64,000 nucleotides of DNA, from positions 3,485,001 to 3,549,000 of the forward strand of contig JAWRVZ010000025.1 in assembly GCA_037043235.1 (NCBI GenBank), given 5' to 3'. Under the pieces are notes generated by a model, which was not told the DNA's origin, ran no database searches, and was given only the letters and a program-made list of their open reading frames with translations. Below, one piece after another: positions 13,401 to 26,251 of this stretch. Source of the stretch: Rhodeus uyekii. Taxonomy: Eukaryota > Chordata > Actinopteri > Cypriniformes > Acheilognathidae. Positions within the stretch are counted from its first letter, which is position 1. The number at the start of each line of letters is the position of its first letter. Both the position numbers and the translations under genes were made by a program.

Positions 13401-15863
13401 ACTTTAAAATCAGGAGCTTTGTTCACTTCCATTATAAAGCTTTGAAGAGCAAGGATATTTTTTTTAATATAGCTCCGATTGTGTTCATTTGAAAGGAGGT
13501 CAAGTCATTTACACCTAGGATAGCTTGAGGGTGAGTAAATCATGGGATAATTTTCATTTTTGGGTGAACTGTTCCTTTTAAAGTTGCTCTATGCCATTAA
13601 CCCATAGTTCCCTTTCGACTGGAGCTTGTGTGAGTCTGAAGCACATGTGGAAACATGGCATGGCCAACAGCATAGTCAGGTGATGCAGCACCAACGTATC
13701 ACAGAGACTATGAATAGGTGCCTTGTGCCACGTCACCAGCTTCTCTGTTACGAACCAACATTATGGCATCCAAGAATTACAAGCAGTGTGTTCCATCATG
13801 CCTTCACTTCCTAACGAGAGATGACAAGCATGATTTGTAATCTATTTTGGATCGGAGTATGCTAGGTCTGTTCTTGAGGTAGCGACTGTCCTCTTTGGGA
13901 ATGTTTTGCAATAAGGAAGCTCCACTCATGCCTGGCTTTTCTTTCCACGTCTGCTGAAGTAGCACAGTCCCTCAAATCGTAGTTGATGAGCACTGTTGAT
14001 GAGCATTGTTCTCTTGCTCTTTCACCAAACTCTAAGTACCTTGTTCTGGATTCAGACATTTCCCTGCAATTTCTTTCTTCTGATCTAAACCTACTACCAG
14101 CTGCCTCTGACTATAAGGAGTTTGGTGGACAAAGTACTAATGCTCTCAAGGACATTGTGCTTTAAATTCATTTTGAGGATTGGATTGTGATGATAGATGT
14201 GATGGATTCACCTTTCACCAGGGTTATCCTCTTTTATGCTTAAAGTGTATGTGGCCGCTATTTCTGCCTGCCCTAACCACATCGATGAGCATCTGTGAGG
14301 AGGGATCCTCTAAGTTCTCTTTTCAGAGAAGATTCTGACTCTCAAGATGGCTCTGTTACTATGGCTCTGTTATAACTTTGCTTAAAAGAGTCAGAGGTTT
14401 GCAGGCCTTATCGGTTGCACTGTCCTACCTAGATTTCACCTCTGGACTTAAATTTATTTTGGCTAGGCTACGTTCTAAGCATGCCTTTTTTGACCATCTA
14501 TGGGTGTGTCAAGAGGTTTGTGCTGATCCTCTCTGCACACATTCATAAGAGTGTATAGTTTGGGTTAATTCTAACCTTACCCCTTTTGGGTTAATCCGTC
14601 TTTTCTGGCCATAAGGTTAATAACACAAAAAAACAAGAAATCACAACCTTATTGGTTGGTCATTTCTCACTTTGCTTATGAGGCATGTAACATGCTTCAC
14701 CTGAGAGTATGTTTTCTTTAAAGACGCTAACTAAAAGGTGCACCCTTATGAGAGGCTAGTCCTTTCTGTCCACATTGATAGATTGTTTAGTCTGGAAGAA
14801 GTAATGAAATTATAAAGAAATATTCTTCTGGAACTTTTCACAGGCTAACAGGTTTGTACATAGTTGTACTGCACAACCTAATTGGCAAAGTATTGTCCAG
14901 TCTTCAAGTTCTCTGTGAAAAAAATACCCCTTTATAATCAAATTGAGTTTATTTTCAGGCGTATGCAGTGCACAATATGCTTTACCTCTAGCCACTAGGG
15001 TGGACTATTTTCTTGGAGAAGTACTCTAAGATTATGCCCTTTCAGTATTTACAATTTCACTTTACCTGTGAGATGCATGGTATTCTTTGTCTTTGGGTGG
15101 TGGAGACCATCTAGGGTACATCTTTTGGGGTCATTTTTATGTTTTTGTGTTTTGTCTTTCCACAGACAATTATAGTTATTTATTTGGATTGACCACAGGC
15201 TTTAACTCTTTTGAGTTAATCCATTGCTTAGACCAAATGGTTTGTGCTATTGCATACTTCACAAACTGGTTGATCAGGCATTTTTTCAGTATGGTGATAT
15301 GGGTATTAATGTTTCCATAACGTCATGATTACAGCATTGATTTCTGCTCGAAAGGGAACGTCTCAGGTTATGTATCTAACCCAGTTCCCTGTTTGCCATA
15401 CCTCACGTAATGCTTGAAGATGTCTTCCTTCAGATAATTCGAATCTGGTGATGTTTCAGGCATGTATTTATGGTTTCTGTGAAATGCTGACACTATATTA
15501 CTTGCCAATAGAATTGACGTGATTTTAAGGTCTGTGCTTCCGATACATTTTTCAGATCTCACATGCTATTTCTACACCAAGAGCTAAATTCACATGGACG
15601 TAAACTCCATGTTGTCTTAGCTTAGTTTAGTGTTGAGAATTTTGGATATCATTTTTAGGCTTAATCAAAGATTGCCCCAGCAATTTTAATTCATCATATT
15701 TCTTAGAAATCCTGTGAAAATCTAAATTAATAGATTTGAATGGTCATAAATATAAATGTTGTGTGAGTGAGTGTGCATGTGTGTGTGTACGCGTGTGCGC
15801 GTGTGTGTGCGTGTGCGTGTGTGTGCGTGTGTGCGTGCGTGTGTGCGTGTGTGCGTGTGTGCG

Positions 15864-15911
<48 letters not shown>

Positions 15912-16840
15912 ATGTATATAATTTTTCGCTCAAAAAATTTAAGGGAACAATAAATCATCACAGTTTAACCCCAAGTCAATTAAACGTCAGGGATGTCAAT
16001 ATGTCCAATAAGGAAGCATAAGTGATTGTGAATCAGCTTCACTTGGTTTGGTACAAATGAAAGTGACAAAAGGTGCACTGGAGAGGCAACAGCAAGACAA
16101 CCTTCAAAAAGGGAATGATTTTTCAGGTGGTGGCCATAGACAATTGTTGTCTCCAAATTCTGATTTTTTTTCTATAGTTTTGTCTTTTGTTAGAGTCCAT
16201 GTCACTGTCTGTCACATGAGGCAGTATCTGCAACCCAATCAAGTTTCACAGGCAGTCCTGATCCTCCAGGATTGCAAATCCATATGTGTTGTCGCAAGCA
16301 GGTTTGTTGTGTGTCCCAGCATAGTTTCAATAGCATGGAGGAAATACCGGGAGACAGGCCGTTACACGAAGAGAGCTTGACAGGGAAGTAGAAGGGCAAC
16401 AACCCAGCAGCAGGACTGGTGTCTCTTCCTTTGTGAAAGGAGGGACAGGAGGAGCACTGCCAAAGACCTTCAAAATGACCTCCAGCAGGCTACTGGTGTG
16501 CATGTTTCTGACCAAACTGTCAGAAACAGACTTAATGAGGGTCTCTCTTGTTGGACCTGTGCTCACAGCTCAGCACTGTGCAGCTCAGTTGGCATTTGTC
16601 AGAAAACACCAGATTTGGCGGGTTACGGATGAGAGTAGGTTCACACTGAGTATGTGACAGATGTAAAAGAGTCTGGCGATGCCATGGAGAACGTTAAGCT
16701 GCATGAAACATCATCCAGCATGACCGGTTTGGCAATGAGTCAATAATGGTCTGGGGAGGAATATCACAAGATTTTCAAAATGAAAATTTCATTATTTTAG
16801 ATTCAATGTGTGATTTAAGTGTTCCCCTTAATTTGCTGAG

Positions 16841-16881
<41 letters not shown>

Positions 16882-19800
16882 AAGACAGACATGGCACAGT
16901 TGTCACAGGCTTGATGTGCTATTTATTGGTTTAAAATAAGATTGATTACATCAAGCATTAAAGAAGTCAAATAGTATTTTTAGATTTTTATGTAATATTT
17001 AATTAAAATCTAGCTTCCTGTTGTAGTTTAGAGGCCTACCACTATCAGCACCAGCACGGAATTCTTTGTGAATTCGCCTAATTGTGTTTGTTTGTTTGTT
17101 GTTTCTTTGTTTAATAAAGATGAAGACACACATATTTTCATTATAAAGAGTGCATGACACAATGCATGAATCAGAAGCAGTATTTAGGTGTTTATCTTTC
17201 ATTGTGTTGAATTATTTGGCCAGGTGTTTTTTTCTTTTTCTTTTAAATTTCAAATTTCCCTCTTACTAAGCTATCACCCTTTTTTTCATTTTAGGGGCCC
17301 GTAGCTTAGCTGGGGGGCGTAGAATGTACGGTAGGTCTGACAGGCCTCTTTTGTAATATACCTGTTGTACTTCATTTCACATCATTGTTTTGTCTACTTT
17401 CACATTATCAAACAAAACTTAATATCTGTATCAACAACCTTGGTTACACTTTATTTTAAGGTGCCCTTGTTACAGTATAATTATACAAATATGTACTGAA
17501 TAATATTAGTAAACAACATATACTTATTATAGTGACTTGGTTTTGGGTTAGTTTCTTGTATTTATGAATAATTACTTTTATTACTATAGTAAGTATACAC
17601 ATAATTTATGCATAAGGGACTGTAAAATAGAGTGTTACCAAAAACGTATTTACTTTCCTCGCGCCCATTTTGGGTAAATATTTAGATACGTTTATCCAAA
17701 TTTATTTCATAAAGTTACAAAAGAAAATCACTTATTTTACCAAAAAGTCACTTATTTTATTTTAATCTTATGATGGTTTCTGTCTGTTTTATTATTATTA
17801 TTATTGATTTTATTTTTTTGTTTCAGTGTTTGATTTCTTATTTGAATTCACAGGGGATCGTGCATGATTACAGTATTAATAATATGAATTAAACTTATAT
17901 AACTTCAAAGGTCCTCAGTAAAACTCTTAACATTATTGTTTAGCACAGTGGTTCCTAAGCAGAGGGTGATAAAAGGAGTATGCGAACGAAATTCTGAATA
18001 TTACATTCATTTAATTCTATACCACCTTAAAATATATTACTAACAGGCAAAATGCCGTAAAAGGTCAAATGAAAAGACATCCAATCAAATTACCATAATC
18101 TTTTACGTCAAAACTTACTGCATCCATGCAAGCAACGCACAGTATGCTACATTACTGCCAATCTCAACACTATACCTTTAAAAACTTGGGATTTAGCACT
18201 TATAGCACTTATATATCTTTTCGATACAAAAACACACTCCATGTAAGCTCCTGTTTTTAATGGTGGTAATAAATTATATGAGCCAGAATGCCCTTTTTCC
18301 CAAATATTCACATGATTGCAAATGTGACATTGACCTATAAAAAACTGTTAAATAAACAAAAGCTTAATATTAAGTTATGTACATTTAACACTGCATTGTC
18401 AGCATTGTTTACTCTATTTTGTAACAAAACAATAGTTCCAATGAAAGCCATATCAGCACTGCAACACACAGCAGTGTTTCATAAATCTGTGGCCTTTAAA
18501 CGAATAGGGAGAGTCAATGATTCAATGACACATTCAAAAATACAGCCACTTGCTTCATTAAGTTACATTTTTAAAAGTATCACTTGAGTATTTTTTTAAC
18601 ATTATTTATTTTAGAAATGTAAAAATTGTCCCTTAATGGAAAAGGTGTGACTGTCTAAGTGGAAGTGATGGTACGCCTCTCTAAAAAGCTTGGGAACCAC
18701 TGATTTAGCACATCCAGCCAATAAATTTATAAATTTAAGTTATTTGAAAAGATCAACAATAAAAACCTTTTTAAAACTGTTTTTTCAAATGTAATTCTAA
18801 TAATAAGGTGTTTTTTTTATAACCATCAGTAATTACACAATGATAGGGTAGCTCTATTTGGGAATGCATTGGTATAAACTGAAAAAAGTGAGTTTTCACT
18901 AGGATGTTATGTGTGGAATGATTTTAATCGATTGTAGTTACACTATAATGACATCCACTCTGCATTCATGGGGGCATTGCCACTGTATGTATGTATGTAT
19001 GTATGTATGTATGTTGAGATAAAAAAAACTGGAGCCAACTCTAACGTCAGATCGCCACGGAGAGATGAGGTGTGTGAACACACCCTCCACCTCCACGGAA
19101 GAATGTGGAAATGACACTGGTTCTTAATCAGCTGGGTTCTGATGGGCTAGACATGACGGAGAACTGCTCATCCCTTTCTTCATTCACCTAATTCTTCAAA
19201 GCCATCTTCATTAATTCATTCACCATATGTCTGCTCCACCATACGAGCATATCTATTGGAATCCAAGTCTATTGGAATCAGAGAAATTAGTAAGAATGCA
19301 ACATAAAAAAATCAAGATGGTGGAAAAAGTGGCATTATAAGTTCATTCCCCAAAAATGAAAATATTATGTATAGTTTTAGAAAGAAGTCTAGGTTTAACC
19401 AAACTCATTGAGGATTTTTTCAAGATCTACGTTGAGCTTGTTTGAATTAAGACAACCTGCTCTAAATTAAAAAGTGTGATTTATTATGGCTTACTAGTGT
19501 TTTGTAAAGTTTCATAGCAGAATATACAGCTCTGTACTGTTTACATGCGCATCTTCAGCAATTTTTAAGGTTTTACATAATCAAATTGCAATCGGTTTGT
19601 GAGATCGGCCAAATTTAGTAACAACCAGTTACTATATAATGTAAATATCGATGGTACCAATCTGTGGCCGACTGATTGAGCATCCCTGGAGTAGCAACAA
19701 CATTATACATTTTAAATAATATAGTTAAATCAAAACTACTTTGCCTAATATTTGCGTGTTATTTGCTATTTAGACTATGTTGACTAATTTATATAATACA

Positions 19801-22800
19801 CACACATATATGTAAATACTACCTGTGCAGAGAGTTCTAAATCCGAGTTTACAGTGATTTTACCATGGTTTAAAGTTGTTGTTGGTTACCATGATCTTGA
19901 CTGTGAACCACAAAGTAACATCTGTCAGCTGTTAACATCTGTTAACCTTTTGTCAAGCAAGCTTTTTCTTTTTGCAAAAGTTTTTGAGTGTTATTTATCC
20001 CATCGGATTTTAGAACAAGAACTATCCTTAAGTAAACTAATATGTTTAGAATAGTATGACATCCTACTACTTGTACTGTTTACAGTACATATGATGTGCA
20101 CAGTACTCATATTTTCTGTATACATGGAACAGATGATCTACTAAATTCACTGAAAACTGTAGCTTTTAGCAGCACATCATATATGGGACTGTACAATGCA
20201 ATGCAATGCACACATCTCCAGTGAGGGATGAGGGGGAAGTGGTATCAATCATGTTGTGATTGATTATTTAATTGAACTGATTGGAATATCTGAACACAAA
20301 ATTGAATTGTAAATATAAAATATTATTATTTTTGTCTTGTTTATGTGACAACATTGAAGTTTTTTTTTATTATTGTTGCATTTTGCACACTGTCACATAA
20401 AGTATATAATGTGCAGTATGCAGTTGCATGATATCATTCAATTTTTTGAACATACCAACATACTGTAACCATGATTGCAGAAGTACAGTAGGTGCACTTC
20501 AAACTTACTTTAAGCAGGACAATTAAATTAAATTTCATGATTTGAAACATTAGTCAAACCTTCTGGTGAAAATGTCTTCCTGTCGGCCTACTTTTCCTGT
20601 GTCTCATATCATCCTTCATCCATGTCATCACACAGTTACTAAGCATATCACTTCAACACTATCAGAGCCCATGCACACATGATAAGGACGACCCAGACGA
20701 AACGTACAGGATCAAGCAACGCTCTTACTGGAATCTTCAGTGAATGAACTGGCACTATGGTGAATTTTAACCCCTTTTATTTGGAGGCACTGGAACTGAA
20801 ATCTGATAATTACCCAATACCTGTGAATAATTGTGTATTTTAACTGGTTATCAGTTAGACTGTTGTTTTAAATTTGTGTAAATGCAGTCATTTAGAACTC
20901 TCATTCTTTTCAAAAATTTTGATTAATACCTTTTAATTTAACATTGGAAATTTGTACTAGTCAAACATTGTACAAAAGTTTGTATCGTAAGAACGTCTAG
21001 GTTACTATTGTATGGGAACAGAGACGTAACGTCAGAACGACTGATGAATTGGGATCTCACCTGAGAGCAATAGTTACAACAGAAATCTAGACATTCAATA
21101 GTAACCTAGATGTTCATTTCAGTCATTCACGTTCAACGTTGGTAGGCATCCGAAAGAATGACTGACGAATTGGAATCTCGACCAAAGCACTGCTATTATT
21201 GCCTCTTCCAGCACCATGCGTAAGCCCCCTGATCCACCTGCACCAGTTGGGATGGCAGATGGGACAGGGCTTGACACAGGCGAAGAGTCTCCAGATCAGC
21301 TAGGGATGGAGTCTCCATTCCCTCGTATGTGTAGACTGATGTGAGAGCTCGTTGGCTTCACTATCGAGCTCGCTCGGGATGTATATGGCACGAAGCAACC
21401 TCAGATGCTTTTGACTCCAAAGGAGGAGATGGTGGGTTGCAACATGACGGGAGCATAGACCACCTTGATGATTGATGTACGCAGGGTCCGCAGTGACGTT
21501 TGGACCAGTACGTGCTTACCCCTAATAGTGGCAACATACTGCTAGCAGCTTGAAGCAATTGACATGGGTCCCATCCAAACGCCAATGCCTATTGGATGCG
21601 GCACCCCAGCCAGTGGTGGAAGCATCTGTGGAGACAACAGCATGACTCGACACGTGTTCTAGGAGAACTCCTGCTATAAAAATGCCCGGTGCTTGCCGCG
21701 TTGCCACACCCATCTTGGGACTCGGCCGGGTATCAGTGTTTTGAATGGGAGCTTGTAAAGGGCCCAATTCAAAACATGCAAATCCACGATTGGTTGTTAA
21801 CCCACAGTCTTTCTTGGATAAAATAAACTTAGAGTTGTAGAACCCTGACTTCAAATCGGCTTGAGGAAACGGCTCTATCATGTCCTTCACCAGTAGGACT
21901 GTGATCTTTGCCTGCAGGATAAGAGCATCTTGGGCAAACTTAATCAGAGCCGAGTCTGATGGTTCGTATGAGCCAGCGAGAATGTCTGGGAAGCATAAGT
22001 CAGACCTGGGTCTCCATCTCTGGGTTTCCTGTCTCATGTACACTGCTTGGTGGGTCTTGCAAGGGGGTAGCAGAGATCTTCCCACAGTGGATGCATTACA
22101 CATCCACGAACACCACCTCAGCGTGCTTTAAGCCCAGACATATAACAACCACATACTGAAACACAAGGGTGAAATGTTTTTAAAAAAAACATTTGCTCCT
22201 TTCAAGGAATTACTCCTTTTCAAGTGCTGTAGTGCACAGAGAAACAGTTTGCAGAAATACTCTCTTATTTGAAGCAGGAATTGAGATCTCAACTACCACT
22301 GACACGGCCATCACACCAACACCCTCGACTCATAGAGTACACTCGTCGACGATTGCTGAGCAGAAAACAAGAACTGCTCGGCTCCGAAGTGAAAAGCTGA
22401 ATGTGAGATTTTACGCAATTTCACACCAATGTGCATTTGCTCATTTAGTTCACACTCTAAGATAATAGGTGAGATCCCAATTCGTCAGTCATTCTGACGT
22501 AACGCTGAATATGACTGCCTGAAATGGAACAACGTTTTGTTTGCATTATTTTTCTTTAAATACATTTTTATTGAGTTTTGCAAATTCGTTCATGCATTTG
22601 ATTTAGTCATTCATTTTGAATTTTAGTTTAAAATACTTGTATTTGCCTTTATATATAATTTTACATATAGCATTTTTGCCTCCATTACCTTTGTTTTATT
22701 GTTTTTCAGAAATTGTTTAGTTTTAAAATATTATTTCAAATCTAAAATGTATATTAAAAATAAAATTGTGTATTAAAAGTGTGTATATTATAATAATAAT

Positions 22801-25800
22801 GGTTTGGGTTCTGAATGGTTTTCTTACCAAGCTGGCAAATGACCAAGTGCCACAAACTAAGAGTTTTCCTTTTAGACACAACTGTACATGATGGATGATA
22901 TATGATGCTATTTATATCGACTGGATCTGAGCATCTTTTTCACTGGTGTAAGAGACAATACCATTGTGAAAAATAAGTGTGCTTAATTATAAGCACAATA
23001 TTGTGCGCTTATAATGTTCTTTAAATCAACAAAAAAAATATGATTTCATATGTTAAATATTTTTTATATAATCTTAATGAAATCAAAGTCACTTATGTTT
23101 AATTAAAGAGAATAAACTTTCATGACTGTGTTTCTTACTTAAAGTGATATTATGTGATGAAGTGGTTGTTGACGTTTTCCTACCCATTTGGCAAGATGAC
23201 AACAACCTTCTGTCATTTTGTCAGCGGCACAGCTACCACTTTAAGTACACTTTTGAAAGATACACTTTGTAATGTTGTGAAATTAAAAGTGTTACTTTAA
23301 AGTACACTATAAATCATTGTGTTTTCATCTTTTGTCATGCTTTAAAGTACACTCAATTTAATGTGTTGACTAACGTACTAAAGCACATGTAAGATGATTA
23401 TAATTTCTAACAATACTTAAGCATTTTTTAGTTTACCATGAATGTTTGTCAGTGCATTTGGTAGTACAATAACTATATTTCAAAGATGTAATTATGATTT
23501 TTATATAATTGGCATTTCATATAATATTTATTTAAGTGCCTGAAAGTATTAGTTTGCACTTAATAGGTACTCTTTTAAAAAATATCCTAAAGTATTCTTC
23601 TTTTTCACAAGGCTAGTATTGAACTAATATTTATATCAATATCTACATGAGAGATACTGGTGAGAAAACCATTGAGAATTACTTAAAAATGTTGGGAAAA
23701 AAAACGTTTAGGCCAAATATGCTGTCCACTACCAATTCATAACTAAATGTTCTGGCCTGTTTGTCATTTTAAGTACATGTGACTTCTTAAATGTATGTAT
23801 ATTTGTTTATTATCAACAATCTGACACCACGTTAATCATGCTTTTTTTAACATTTACTTTTAAATTAATCAGAAAATACTAAGACAATATACTAATGAAG
23901 ATATCTGCAAAACCAAACAACTGGTGTCAGATTAAATATTATTGTTCACTGTTTAATATGTCTCATTGATTTGAGTGAATATGAAATGTTGGGAGACAGG
24001 GTGCAATGACTGCATTTATTGGAGCACTACTAATGACTTTTGTTCTTTTTAGGGATCCAGTTTCGTCTCCCCACTGCCTGTAGTGTGGATCGAACAGAAA
24101 CCCCCGCCCCAGGTAAAGCCACACATCCCAGTTAAGTCATACCACATAGTGTGTTCACATCCAGAAGTGTCATGTCTGTTTAAACTCTCTCACATTTTCA
24201 TGTCACTGCAAACTCACACAACCTTTTTTCGTGGAATGCAAAACAAAATGTCAAAGCTAAGATTTTCCATACAATTAAAATGCATGCTGATCTTAAATCT
24301 GAACTGCTGAAACAAAAACAAAACAAAAAAGCAATGCAAAGAAACATAAAAAAGCAAGTAAAGTAAATGCAAATTAAAACAAAAAAGATCAAAACGAAAG
24401 AAAACCATACTGACACCTATAAGATTGCCTTATCAGAAAGTTATGTCACTGCAATGCTGATAAAGCTCTGTAGAAACATTATCAGAATATCTGCTCTTGA
24501 ATCACTGGGCTGCTGTTTTACTGTTTCTTATCATGCACCACATGCACTGAATAGCTGATTTCAGTGGAGACTGAACATCTGTTGTTGATTAAACAGTCAC
24601 GCTGAAAGTTTTATAACCCAATCAAGCTGCCGTTAAAGACGCAACTTAACACATGCAATTATAAACAGTTCAAGATTTCAGTTCACAACCTTATGTGCTA
24701 TGCACAGGTTTAGGCAGAACACCTAACACATTAACACTGCTTTAGCCTCAAATATGCTAATTAGTCATTAGTGTGTAATTAGTTCATTGATGCCATAGCG
24801 GAATGAAATCTCAGGCCAATAAGGCTTGAGGCATTTAGAAACAGAAGTGTATACACCTGCACATGCACCTAATGTAAATAAACAATCAATTTACATGACT
24901 CAGCTAGAGTAAAGATGTCCTTCAGATGATTAGACGGTATATTTTATTGAGCTGTTACATATAAGTCGGGTTTGTAAAGATTCAGGTATGATTCAGGATT
25001 TTTTCCTTGCACTTTCTTCATTTATTTTTCTTCACATCATGTTATAATAAAAAGGCAAACGTCAATCAATAAATACAAGAAATATATTTTAGATATATCG
25101 TATTTGATAAATGTGCTAAAACAATTTTATTTATTTATTGTTGTTGTTGTAAAAAACACGTTCTGTTCTCAAATCAGTCACCAGCCTCTCACGGGTAGAC
25201 TGGGATTTCTAAGAGAAAACTGGGCCAATGAAAAATGCCTTTACAAGCTAACAAGATGTTCTCGGAGAAAGGCCTATACAATGTTTATAAAACAAAACAC
25301 TCCAAGAATTAGGGATTTTCCAGATGTTGTCAAACCTGCACTTACTCTGCTTTTGCTTGAAGTATTTGCTGGTTGTACGTGCAAATTCATTTGTTTACAG
25401 TCACAGTTACCGTTGTTCAGGAAAATTTCACAGGTTAAATCCAGTCATTTCAATATGAATCCACACAACCAAGAATGTTTTAAGTGAGGACAAAAAAAAT
25501 CAAAAAAAAGTTTTTGAAATGGGTTCAAGTTGGTCACATGAATTTGTCACGTTGACCAACAAAAATCTGCTTGGTCTGAAAGTGACTTCTGAGTGAGCTG
25601 TGCTTCATACATCACAACAATATTGAAAATTGACCTTTTATTCTTTAAAAGTTTGCTAATGTGACTGCACATTAATTGGCGTAAAATATATATATATATA
25701 TATATTAATGCCCCATTTTAGACATCTACTAACTAAAAGTAACTTTACAAGTGTATGCCAGCTAACTCAAATTACAGTATTAGTAAACTCTTGTATACTG

Positions 25801-26200
25801 TGTTGATTAGGGTTACTAGAATAAGTTGACTTGTAGTTGCAAAGTTACTTATAGTCAGTAGAATCTCTATTTGGGGAGCGTCAAAATAAAGAGTTACATT
25901 GAAGACATTAAGCAGAATATCGACTAATATTCTAATGACTGGTAGTTGACATGTAGGTGCAACGTTACTTATAAAACACCTTTTTCACATCATTCATATA
26001 ATTGACTCACTCTTTTTGCTTAAAACAAATAGAAATTATAGATTTTTTATAGTTAGTAAAAAAAAAATTCATTTATAAAAACACTCAGCATTTCATTAAT
26101 AATAATGCAAATTAACAAGTGCAAAAATAAGATTTTTGTTTTGAAAATACATCATATATAGGCCTATTTATTTCAAAACTGTTAAAAGGGTCATGACATA

Positions 26201-26251
<51 letters not shown>

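Noticed and set aside
15722..16021. Long His/Thr-rich and Cys/Val-rich frames on both strands
   Set aside because: Pure translation of the (TG)n microsatellite.
17290..17340. GC-rich gggcccgtagcttagctgggg as a tRNA-like or SINE head
   Set aside because: No A/B-box pair or cloverleaf could be drawn around it.
21880..22465. Plus-strand frames of 66-90 codons
   Set aside because: Antisense to the DIRS-like RT/RNase H remnant or to its terminal repeats.
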